Source of the DNA: Toxorhynchites rutilus septentrionalis
Taxonomy: Eukaryota; Arthropoda; Insecta; Diptera; Culicidae
Length of the DNA stretch: 64,000 nucleotides
Direction of reading: 5' to 3'
Assembly (NCBI RefSeq): GCF_029784135.1
Contig: NC_073745.1
Location: 315,508,787 to 315,572,786, forward strand
Shown: in pieces, positions 34,358-44,614 of the stretch
How the letters are laid out: each line of letters opens with the position of its first letter
Position numbering within the stretch: the first letter of the stretch is position 1
Translations under genes and position numbers: made by a program
Notes under the pieces: generated by a model
Told to the model about the DNA's origin: nothing
Databases searched by the model: none
Seen by the model: the letters and a program-made list of their open reading frames with translations, nothing else

Positions 34358-36395
34358 TGACGTAGGACTACGTCTTTCATTTCTATACCGGGGTGTAAAA
34401 TCAAAGTTTCGAAAACGAAAGCGTTACGCCGGAGACCGAGATTTTGAGCATTAATAGCTCCTAAACAACTGAACGAAATGGTATGAACACTTCATTCGAA
34501 AGATAAAATTTCTACGCGTTATATACTTGTTGCTTTTTGATCCAAAAACTTGATTCAATAGTCTTAAAATTGATTTCAAAACAGGCTATTGAAATCACCA
34601 ATCGGTATATAAGCGAGCGCCACTCGGAAATCCACTCAGTTCTAATTGAACAGCGATTGGAGTATGTTGTCGCTGTTGTGGTGAAGCTCTTCGTTTATCA
34701 TGAAAGCGCGAATGAACGGTGTCATCAAGAGCCTGTTTGTGCACCTTGGACCAGAATGGAATCCATCAAGAGGAGAGTGATGCCGCAAATGGTTCCCCGG
34801 GAAGAGATCGGAGCAGCCGCCACACACACACATACACGCGCGGAACTCTTCGTTTGGATGCCATTCAGCATCGAGAAAATTCCGGAAAGATTCAATCGTT
34901 GCTAAAAAATAATCTGCCAGTTCCCCTGGGAACTGAAAAATACATTCATGCGAAAGAGTTCATTTTAATGTTTTTTATCCATGTAACACTGCGACCAAAT
35001 ATTTTTCAATTAATTGCCATTAACAGGTGGTTATCGAGTTAGCATTAGCCACTGGTGGGCTTCGAGTATCGAGGAAAATCGGGAAAAATCTAATCGTTGC
35101 TGAAAAATAATCTGCCGGTTCCCCTGGGAATTGAAAACTACATTGATGCGAAAGAGTTTATTCTAATGTTTTCTATCCATATGACACTGCAACCAAATAC
35201 ATTTGGTTTTGTGATTTTTCAATCAAGTGTAATTAATTAGCAGGAAAGCTTCTGAAGATTATTTTCCCCCATCAGTAGGATATTTTCGTATCGAATACAG
35301 TTTGCGCGCGCAATGGAAAATGTTTCGCATCGCGAAAATCATATAATTTTCAATCAATTATTGCTCAGTCGCCGAAAGTTGCAAACTCAAAGAGTTCATT
35401 CGCCTCTAGTTTGCCTTCCATATTGCCATCGTAAACCACACCTTCTTTCGATTCAGTCACGGACAAAAAGCATACTTAATCGATATCCTGAAACGCATTC
35501 ATTTTTCGTGAGGACATCGACAAGACATCATCGTTACTGAACGAGTTGAACGAGCTGGACGAGCTGGATGGTGAAGGATCAAGGGATTCATTACCTGGTC
35601 TGACCTAACCTGAAACGCATTCAGTTTGTTTGGGACTGTGAAGGAGCGCAGAAAAGGCGATCCATCAGAAAGAGAAGAGAAGACGACCGAGAGAATACCA
35701 GGTTCCGCTTGAGGCATCGGAGCAAATGCCATACATACACACACACACACACACGCATACACGCGTGCAACTCTTTACGTTTGCTGGTTATCGAGAAGAA
35801 TCCGGAAAGAAGTGATCGTTGCTGCAAAATGATCTGCCAGTTCCCCTTGGAATTGAAAATTACATTCAAGCGAAAGAGTTTATTTTAACGTTTTCTATCC
35901 ATATAATAATGCGACCAAATACAATTGGTTTTGTGATTTTTCAATCAAGTGCAATTAACAGGTGGTTATCGAGTTAGCATTAACCACTGGTGGTGGACTT
36001 CGAGAAGAGTCCGGAAAGATATCGCTTCTGCAAAATAATCTGCCAGTTCCCCTTGGCATTGAAAATAACATGCAAGCGAAAGAATTTATTTTAATGTTTT
36101 TTATGTTTTTCTGCGACCAAATACATTTGGTTCTGTTATTTTTCAATCAAGTGCAATTAGCAGGAAAGCTTCTGAAGATTATTCTTCCCCATCAGTAGGA
36201 TATTTTCATATCCAATATTGGATGCATAAAACCTTGTACCTCCAACGTAACGCTCTCGTTTTCGAAGTCACCCAAATATTCATTTATTCTTTTATTCAGA
36301 ATGGATTCAGATTCAACTTCAAACAAATGATCACTAAATCAACGATAGTCCTACGTCACCATTGCGGTTATACCATAGATATAACCCACTTCCTG
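34358..36395 (+). mobile_element. F element, left copy in E1
   Basis: It begins GACGTAGGACTACGTC (34359-34374) and ends with the leader block TGCGGTTATACCATAGAT, ATAACCCACTTCCTG at 36395. T runs lie on both sides (34353-34357 and 36396-36400), consistent with a 5-bp duplication. E2 shows the uninterrupted site at about 45950-45965. The interior holds a promoter-like module (34590-34641), a (CA)n tract, and four eroded copies of a unit starting ATCTGCCAGTTCCCCTGGGA (34914, 35110, 35839, 36041). ORFs here are short and not conserved with the mirror copy. Confidence 0.75.
34590..34641 (+). promoter_or_regulatory. CCAAT-TATA-initiator module in the F element
   Basis: CACCAATCGG is followed by TATATAA at 34606-34612 and TCAGTT at 34636-34641, which puts the initiator A 32 bp after the first T of the TATA box. 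This is the spacing of an insect RNA polymerase II core promoter. The same block is in the mirror copy (41447-41490) and at 53750-53797. Function is inferred from spacing and conservation only. Confidence 0.55.
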
Positions 36396-37034
36396 TTTTT
36401 GGTGAGCCGATGTTAGCCTAGTTTGATGATTCCCCACACAATTGTGTAGTTCAGCACCTTAATGGAATGGCGTCAGTTTGATGTAAAGATTATAATGCCA
36501 GAGACATCAGTGAGTAAGTAATTTGGTCGCGTCCACAGTTGAATCCGAAACGAAGACATGTGATGACGCAAAATAAGGAAGAACGAGTGATGTTCATTGC
36601 TTCCTATCAAGAACGATGCTGAAAGTTTGCCTCAGCAAGATCCATCGTTTATGCTCTAGGCAAGTATTCCCCTTCTTCTCCTTCTTCTTTTATTTGTTCA
36701 CCGAGACTTTAAATCAGAGGTTCTCAAACTGTTTTGGGCGAGAGACCCCTCTTCCAGAATGAAGTGGTACCAAAGACCCCCATAGCAAAATTGATTTAAA
36801 AATCTCTAGTTTCTTTTCTTATTCATACATAATAATACTTACCAATTTAAAAACTTTGCGGTTGATGAAATGAGAAAACTTGACCTTATTTTCTTATTCA
36901 ACAAAATAAATATATACATGAAATTCAGTAATTATTAAGTGTAACTAAGAGTTTTTAAATACACATTACTTACAAATACTTAAGTAGGTAATTAATTTTT
37001 GAGACTAAGTTTAAAATCGCAAAGTAAAGATAAA

Positions 37035-37870
37035 AATATGTTCCGGAAAACGTAGTCCTACGTCAAAAATTATGGGTGAGTTATACCTAAAATACAACCG
37101 CGAGGTTGATGTAGCACTATCGTTGGCTTAGTAGACATTTGAGTGTATTGATTAAATAATTGATTAAACCAGTGATTAAATGAAACTATTTCCGAATTCA
37201 GATGCGAACGAATCCCAATTTAGGTCAATTCATGTATTGTAAAAAGATTACTTTCTTTGCTGAAAGTCGTATGGCATGATTCATTCATTTCTCGTGGACT
37301 TCCAAAATATGTGAACGAAAGAATGGCTAAACGATCAATGTATCTTACATTTACCTCTGAATTTATTGCAGCTCCCAAGTGTACGTACTTCTTGAACCGC
37401 AAATTTGCTTGATTTGTTGAACTCCAAGCACTCAGTTTTGATTTTGACATGTATGTTGAACGCATATTGTTCAATCGACGTTATCGCAGTAAATTGTTAT
37501 CAGAACTTTGCCAAACGGTATACGTAGAGGTTCAATTAGCTGAAGACATCAAGGAATGTCTTCCAATGCAGTCTTGAATAACCGAGCCAAAGCATTGTGT
37601 TCATACCGCTTTTGAAGTCTGCACATATTCCCAAGTGTAAAAATGCATGCGGGTCCAAAAGTACCCGCACATTGCATATATTTGCAATCCCGATTTCTCC
37701 AGATTCCTTGGTTTTGAAGTCTGTGTTGGGGAACTCATTCCGGTCTGCAGAAACGCATGCGAGTACAAAAGTACCCGCATCCTTCATCTATTTCGCAATA
37801 CCGATTTCCCCAAGCCCATTGAAATCTGTGTCGAGGAAGCTAATCAAGTAGCTGCACCTTGCATCAAATT
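37035..37870 (-). mobile_element. F-type fragments with an end-to-end junction, inside the hAT
   Basis: At 37039-37066 an F outer end (TTCCGG, ACGTAGTCCTACGTCAA) is followed after an A run by an F leader (GGGTGAGTTATACC, ACAACCGCGAGGTTGATGTA) reading away at 37072. From 37600 to 37840 the F minisatellite words follow (AAAAGTACCCGCA, CCGATTTCCCCAAGCCC). The far outer end is missing. The copy is truncated. Confidence 0.6.
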
Positions 37871-38586
37871 ATTGTGGCGAATGAACAATATTGTATAGAA
37901 AATTTGCATTAGGCACCAATCAACGTACAAAACGAAAACCAAGAAAACCGAACATTCATAATTTTCGGTGACAAGTATCCTGAACGCTACGCTCTTTTAA
38001 ATTATTTCTAATCACTTCATTTAAGTTTACTTTCACTGTGTAATCACGTTGTAATCTGTTGAATTAAATTAGTCGATGAGTGTATTATCATTCATGGTGG
38101 AAACTCAACCAAGAAAAGCAGTAAAACCAGGAATTTTCATTCAAAACCAGGAAAATCAGATGGATGAATGTTTTCAATTGTTATTTAATGTAGTGCTCTT
38201 GTATGTTTTATATATTGATCTTCAATCAGAGAGTCAACGGAGTTTTCGTCGACATTTGAGTCCCGTCTAGAGTCAGAGTCAAACACAAACATAAAAAATT
38301 ACACCATTTATTCCGATTGATTTATGATTCAGGCTGTTGGAAAACGTAAGTATTAAGAAATCAATTACTAAAAATAATAAAAATGGAAATAGGCGCTGCC
38401 AAAGAAGATTCAACGAAAATCGCAGTCGTGGATACAATTTAAGACAACTGTAAGTAGTCCATTTCCACTGAAACGCAGAATACACGCACGAGTAAGGCCG
38501 TGAGCTCATTTGGGAAATCTTCCTCAGCGAGTGGTAGACATGATCCCATGGAGCTCTAGTGCTCTAGTGCTAAGCTCTTTCCGCAT

Positions 38587-40110
38587 ATGTTTCCGGACAG
38601 TGGAATGGTACCAAAGTTGCAGCTCAGCAGAACTAGAATGAGCTACCTGATCACATACGGTATTGAGCCATACTTTTTGAATGGCATCCTTCGTTTACTC
38701 GAAAATTGCAAGGATATCGTTATCGGATGCGACGAAACGTTAAATAAGATTTCACAAAAGCAACAGATGAATGTTAGGGTCCGTTACTGGAATGTAACGA
38801 AGGGAACGGGTGGAATCCAGGTACATTGACTCAGCTTTTCTAAGCTCAACGCGTGCACTGGACTTATTCGGCGGATTGGAGATATTTTTTAAACCTAAAC
38901 CAAGTTTGATGAGGGTCAACTCAGCATTGTCGGTTGTTGATTGGAAAGTAGTGAAGCAGTTGGATGAAGAAATTCGTGAAATCCGAAGCAGCCAAAACTA
39001 CGAGCTCACGAATATAGGAAGCTGCAGTTTGCAAGTTTTGACAATTCATTCAAAGAAGGAATAGAAAAGGACTGTTTGGAAAATTGATGAATTCCTCCAG
39101 TGCTTGTACGCCTGTTTGAGAACGTTCCGTTAAGATGTGAGGAGTATTCGTGAACTATTGGATCGGCTGAAGTTCTGCGGAGTAAAATGGATCGAAAATC
39201 AACCGTTGGTATAGATAGTTCTTGACATGCTGCCGTACTTTAAAACCTACGTATCCGCAGTCTAAGCACAAACAAACTTACGTTCCTAAGTACAAAGATA
39301 CACATCCAGATTTCCGTAGAAGCTTTGCTGTTGTTTTCACAGCCAGTTTTCACCTTTAGAATAGTTGCAGAGGCTATTGAGGATAAATTGTTGGGGGCTT
39401 TTTTTAACATCAGCTGCAGTTCAACCATTTATGACGAGCTTTCAGAGTGACGAGCCTATAGCTCTATTCGAACTGATGAATCTTTTTAAACCAGTAATGA
39501 ATAAATTGATCAAGCCAACACTTTTGAGAGGGAATCTGAAGTCCCTTATATACGTCGATCTTTTCGATGATTCGTTTCTGCTAAGCAGCGGCTAAAACTG
39601 AATAAGTAATCAACAGTAAAAATTGCAATCAACAGTGTTGTGGAAACAATCAAGTTTATAAGATAAATATCTTGATTTTTGACAGAACTGTAAAGAGTAC
39701 TACATTTAATTTATTCGAAAAATGTAGGTACGATCACCTTTGTGCCTTTGACAAAGGCACGACACGATATATTTCTTGTATCCAGCATTTATAGTTTGCA
39801 AAAAAGCGCAAGAATTTCGCTCTTGAACATTTCGTCGAGAAAAATAGAATCAGCGAACGTAGGTAAACAGGAATTCCTCGAGTTTTGTGATACTTTGAGT
39901 TCGTGCGATATGCTAAAAAACTATCGTTGACAAGAAGAACGTTTGGACCTTTTGTGGGTGGAGAAACTCATAGGCGCAGCGGGAAAAGAATATACAAACT
40001 TGTCTGACTTTGTCAAAGAGATCCTCATTCTGTCCTATGGCAATGCTACATTGGGCGAGGTCCTCCATGAACAAAGTATATTTGGTGGTAAACCAAAATG
40101 ATCCGAACTT
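38587..40110 (+). pseudogene. hAT-type transposase pseudogene
   Basis: Open stretches with several stops and shifts give RMSYLITYGIEPYF, IVIGCDETLNKISQKQQMN (catalytic-aspartate-like block), VRYWN, then NIGSCSLQVL and further pieces up to GNATLGEVLHEQSIFGGK. Their order matches a family of long hAT-like proteins common in animal genomes. A BED finger was not found. Nine or more lesions make it non-functional. Confidence 0.6.
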
Positions 40111-40653
40111 GGTAGATCAGCGCATTTATCTTTAGTAAAAGGCGAAAGATTTACTCGACAATTGAAGAGAGACCAGAGTAGCTCAGCGCATTGTTCACAA
40201 TGAATTCATCTTATTTTGCAAACAACTTGCAACCTAAATGCAAGCCTGTTATGTTAGTTTGGACTTGAATTTGATCATGGCTTCAGTCGTTCTACTAAAA
40301 TATTAGTCATTATTGTAACAAATTGCTCCACGTAATACAGCTTATACAGTATCATGAAAGTTTCAAATAAAAACAAGTGTTAATTAATAGGGGTCGATTT
40401 TAATTTCATTTTCGTTTGTGTCGACCCCTTGGAAACCGAGATCGACCCCAAGGGGTCGATATCGACCACTTTGAGAAACCCTGCTTTAAATCATTCCCCT
40501 TCGTTGATCGTCGATAAGTTGCTCGTTATTGACGGCATGGGTAGGGAAGCTCACAAATGAGCAACGCAAATGTTTGGGAAAATTGAAATGCTTCTAGTTT
40601 TCATCAATTTGAACCGTTTAAACATCAGGGGATTGTAACATATAGCATAAAAA

Positions 40654-41732
40654 CAGGAAGTGGGTTATATCTATGGTATAACCGCAAGGGTGACGTAGGA
40701 CTATCGTTGATTTAGAGATCATTTGTATGAAGTTGAATCTGAATTCATTCTGAATGAATGAATATTTGGAGAACTTCGAAAACGAGAGCGTTACGTTGGA
40801 GGCACAAGATTTTATGCATCCAATATTGGATACGGAAATATCCTACTGATGGGGAAGAATAATCTTCAGAAGTTATCCTGTTGATTGCGATTGATTGAAA
40901 AATCACAAAACCTAATGTATTTGGTCACAGTGTTACATGGATAGAAAACATTAAAATAAACTCTTTCATATGAATGTAATTTTAAATTCCCAGAGGAACT
41001 GGCAGATTATTTTCAGTAACGATTAGATATTTCCACATTTTCCTCGATACTGGAAGCCCACCAGTGGTTAATGCTAACTCGATAACCATCTGTTAATAGC
41101 ACTTGATTGAAACATATTTGGTCACAGTGTTACATGGATAGAAAACATTCAAATAAACTCTTTCACATGAATGTATTTTTAAATTCCTAGAGGAACTGGC
41201 AGATTATTTTCCGGATCTTTCTCGATCCAAACGGAAAGAATTCCGTGCGTGTATGTGTGTGTGTGTAGCGGCTGCTTCGAGATCTTCCCTGGGAACCGTT
41301 TGTAGCATCACTCTCCTCCTGATGGATTCCCTGCTGGCCTAAGGTGCACAAACAGGCTCTTGGTGACACCGTTCATCCGCGCTTTCATGATAAATGAAGA
41401 GCTTCACCACAACAGCGACAACATGCTCCAATCGCTGTTCAATTAGAACTGAGTGGATTTCCGAGCGGCGCTCGCTTATATACCGATTGGTGATTTCAAT
41501 AGCCTATTTTGAAAGCAAATTTAAGACTATTGAAACAAGTTTTTGGATCAGAAAGTAACAAGTATAGAACGCGTAGACATTTTATCTTTCGAATGAAGTG
41601 TTTATCATACCATTTCGTTCAGTTGTTTAGGAGCTATTAACACTCAAAATCTCGGTCTCCGGCGTAACGCTTTCGTTTTCGAAACTTTGATTTTACACCC
41701 CGGTATAGAAATGAAAGACGTAGTCCTACGTC
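40654..41732 (-). mobile_element. F element, right copy in E1 (mirror image)
   Basis: Starts CAGGAAGTGGGTTATATC at 40654 and ends GACGTAGTCCTACGTC at 41717-41732. A runs on both sides (40649-40653 and 41733-41737) suggest a 5-bp duplication. E3 shows the uninterrupted site near 48861. The outer 400 bp is very close to the left copy, but the inner part has lost about 1 kb of repeated units. Confidence 0.75.
41447..41490 (-). promoter_or_regulatory. Mirror copy of the CCAAT-TATA-initiator module
   Basis: On the minus strand TATATAA (about 41476-41482) and TCAGTT (41447-41452) keep the spacing seen at 34606-34641, with CCAATCGG just upstream. Sequence between the motifs is nearly unchanged. Confidence 0.55.
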
Positions 41733-41884
41733 AAAAATAAATCTTAGGGAATTTCCGATTCGTTTGGTATGTGAATCTCCAAAGCCCGTTCGCGGCAAAA
41801 ATAGTTAGCCACGTTAACTTTATTTCATGAAAACTTGACTTGTTTTCTGATTTGGCCCTTAATGAAAGACGTAGTTCTACGTCA

Positions 41885-42472
41885 AAACACAACAACAAAC
41901 GGCAACAATTGAGTATAAAACCTGCGTTACTCAAAGTAGGTACTTTACACACATTAATTCTCTATGTTATCTTATCATTCATCTGTCAACGCATGTCAGA
42001 ACAAAACAATTAACTGTTTGCAGTTACAGATCGTCATTCTATTTGAAGTCAACGACACAGACATTATACGGTACAAATGAGCTCGGTACGATGTTTTCGC
42101 GCAATTGTTCAACAACATTCCGTCAGCGATCCAGTTAAACTGTATTTGCATACTTCGTTAGTGAAGATCCATTTGACAATACACGACCATATGAATTGGA
42201 ACACACGCATACAGTAAATGGGATCTCTCATTCCAGATTGGACATGCATCTGCCTTTCCGTTCAATGGATCGTCGCGAGCTAGAGAGATATGAAGAAAAA
42301 TAAAATAAATGTCCGAGACATGAACGAATGTGACGACTATGAATCGAACCCAAATTTTCGGTCTTGAATACAAATCGCCTTATGACGCTGCTGTGTTGTA
42401 AGTTGCATATGGTGATAAACGCCACGGCTAGGCGTTTCCGGATAATCAACCAGAACGAATAGGGAAAGCCAC
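41885..42472. other. Upstream region of the candidate gene at 42.5 kb
   Basis: No transposon words are seen. Base composition fits unique DNA. It may contain regulatory sequence for the downstream candidate gene. Confidence 0.3.
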
Positions 42473-42479
42473 TATAAAA
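42473..42479 (+). promoter_or_regulatory. TATA box of the candidate secreted-peptide gene
   Basis: TATAAAA in the context CACTATAAAATTTC, 38 bp before the ATG at 42511. It would give a very short 5' UTR. Confidence 0.4.
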
Positions 42480-42510
42480 TTTCAAAAATAATCGTACGTG
42501 ATTAACAACA

Positions 42511-43023
42511 ATGAAAATGACAGACGCTCCATCCTATGTATTGCTGTTGATTTTTGTTCGTCAGGTGTTGTCTGCCGACGACGGAATATTCGAAATCACC
42601 GTTTGAAAACAAAACAAAACAATATTGAAAACTATGATTCAACAACGGCGATCACCGGTCACCTCGTCGGGGTGTATGATTTTTTATAATTAGTAAACTA
42701 TGCCGCGATCGCGATTAACAACTTCCTCCCAAACGAACTCCGATTGTCGTCCCACAGACAGACAGTTTCCCATTGTTTATTTACTAAGTGTCATTCTCCG
42801 TTAGCTGGAATGGATGAACGTAACAGAGAGTGTGTCAGTTGAAATTATCATCGGAAGCAATCATAGAATAAAATTATCTTTCCCAGGTAATTTCAATATT
42901 GCACTCTGTTTGTTGACTAGAAATGAAAGCAATGAGGTTGTTTCAATATTAAATGAAAACAAAGCGTTGCTGAAAGGTTTCATACTAAATGGGGTGTTAA
43001 TTAAATTTCGGGACTGGGAGTGA
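42511..43023 (+). CDS. Candidate small secreted protein gene, two exons (tentative)
   Basis: ATG at 42511 opens MKMTDAPSYVLLLIFVRQVL, then SADDGIFEIT, a good signal peptide with cleavage after SA. The frame stops two codons later, but a GT lies at 42601 exactly at the end of the ACC codon. A phase-0 acceptor (CTCCGTTAG) at 42796-42804 opens a 72-residue exon (42805-43023) containing SVSVEIIIGSNHRIKLSFPG and ending LIKFRDWE. The donor (GTTTGA) is poor, so an extra exon or a different donor is possible. The family is not recognised. An alternative is a 31-codon secreted peptide. Confidence 0.35.
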
Positions 43024-44608
43024 AAATAGAATTTGAAGCAGAATTTAGCTACACCAAGTTTACTCGTTCCTTTCAATTCCCCGAAAATTTAATGACAATC
43101 GAATGAAAGGCTCAATTTTGCCGAATAATTTTGTGTGATGCAATTTATTCGTGAACACATGTTTCAGTGTTTTCTGTTTCAATGCCCAAACCGGCACCCT
43201 AGCCGATTATTATGATGCAAGCGTCAGACCATCCAACTCTGGTCGTCTGGTGCGCGGCGCTAACGGAAAAACCCTTACCATCGGCTCAAATCAAATTATT
43301 TCACTTTCGATCGCGTTCCACTTCTAATAACACATTGGCGGCAATATATGTATGGAGGCAGTGCGTACCCGAGTCCAATAAATTGCCACTAAAGGCGCAA
43401 TGTAAATTAATCACAAACGGCTCCAATGCCGGTCGATTCCGCTGCGGAACATCAACAGAGAGCAAAAAAAAAAAGATTGTGCTTCCCAGGCGTCGTCAAT
43501 CAGTCCACAGTGCCAGTGGCCAGTCGGTGAACGCCGCTTGGAAGGAACTAATTGTCGATTATATGCAGGAAAAGTGTACTCCAAACATTGGAGCTTAAAA
43601 AAAATTGCCATCTCATGAAATTTGGATTACGGTTACTTAAGACGGAGCCGGTCGAACAGCGACTGATGTTGTGATCTATGTGCAATTATTATTTCGTAAA
43701 ACAAGCTTGTTTGTAATTTGAAGCTGGTCGATGTTTCGAAATGTCTCGGAGTAACGCGACATTGGGTTATTGGCAATAAATAAAAGTTAAACACCATAAA
43801 ATATGATTTTCCGAATACATATGAATCAAACGAAAGTAAAGTTTGCTCTGCGGATTATATAATATGGTTTAATTAAGCCGACTGTTTTGTCGGAAGCAGA
43901 TGCTTGTTTCAACTGACCGGCCTTTCTAATGCGACCGCTTCGTCGTAATTTTTACCGAATTGCGATTGTTAAGTCACCTTTCTCGCTTTGGAATCGATTT
44001 GTAATCATAGTGGAACGAAGATTTATTGTCACAGTTGAAAAAATGTGGGAAATCGTCTGCTATGTTTTGTATTCTATTGGGATGCTTCAATCATTGATTT
44101 GACGTAGGATATTGGATTGCCCTGACTGACTCACTTTTCTCACGAGAACATTTTGGTTCTTCGCATTCTATCTCTTAGCCTATCTAGGAACGAATGCCTT
44201 TTATTATCTCATCAATCGAGAGAATAATTACAAAAACCACTTAAAACTACTAACTGTAGATTTTTCCATTGTGAAATGTTTTAATTGTGAATATTTTGGT
44301 AATTGTGATTTTTTCAATTAATTTCTATTAACTGAACCAGTTTAGTGCATTGTATAGTGTGATTTTTGATCCAGTTTTCAAATGGAACTATTGAAGTTAT
44401 GATGATGATGATGATGATGCTGACCAAAATCATACTTCTACAAAAGCTTGAGCAGGAATATGCAACATTGACATCGATATAATCATAGTCTCATCTTTAA
44501 GCTTAAAGATTTCCCAGTGCTTGTAGCAAAAACGTCCAAGGCGTGAACATCCTCAAATGATTGATTGAATTGAATCCAATATATTCAAAAGTTTCAGCTG
44601 AGAACATA
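43024..44608. other. Probably unique DNA, no secure gene
   Basis: A 128-codon plus-strand ORF (43212-43598) has no recognised domain and no supporting splice or signal-peptide evidence. A (GAT)n microsatellite lies at about 44401-44420. The stretch ends at the A run preceding E2. Confidence 0.3.
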
Positions 44609-44614
44609 AAAAAA

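Larger units (their letters stand above)
36715..40483 (+). mobile_element. hAT transposon remnant, 3769 bp, 8-bp target duplication
   Basis: The ends are CAGAGGTTCTCAAACTG (36715) and, inverted, CAGGGTTTCTCAAAGTG (40483). CTTTAAAT is duplicated on both sides (36707-36714 and 40484-40491), the 8-bp hallmark of hAT insertion. E2 carries GACTTTAAAC at the matching place, showing the empty site. The transposase inside is broken and F-type sequence has inserted at about 37040-37870. Confidence 0.85.
32976..41884 (+). mobile_element. Element E1, split by two F elements and a hAT transposon
   Basis: The left leader (TTATGGGAGGTTGTGTCC, CACGACC) follows an A run and leads to a degraded palindrome at about 33010-33025. 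The right end is the perfect palindrome GACGTAGTTCTACGTC at 41868-41883, followed by AAAA. E-specific sequence is 32976-34357, 36401-36714, 40484-40653 and 41733-41884. These blocks align in order with E2 (44615-46790) and E3 (about 47950-49007). No protein is encoded. The flanking A runs suggest homopolymer targeting. Confidence 0.65.

Noticed and set aside
43212..43598. 128-codon plus-strand ORF
   Set aside because: No recognised domain, no signal peptide, no promoter or splice evidence; composition fits chance in GC-richer DNA.
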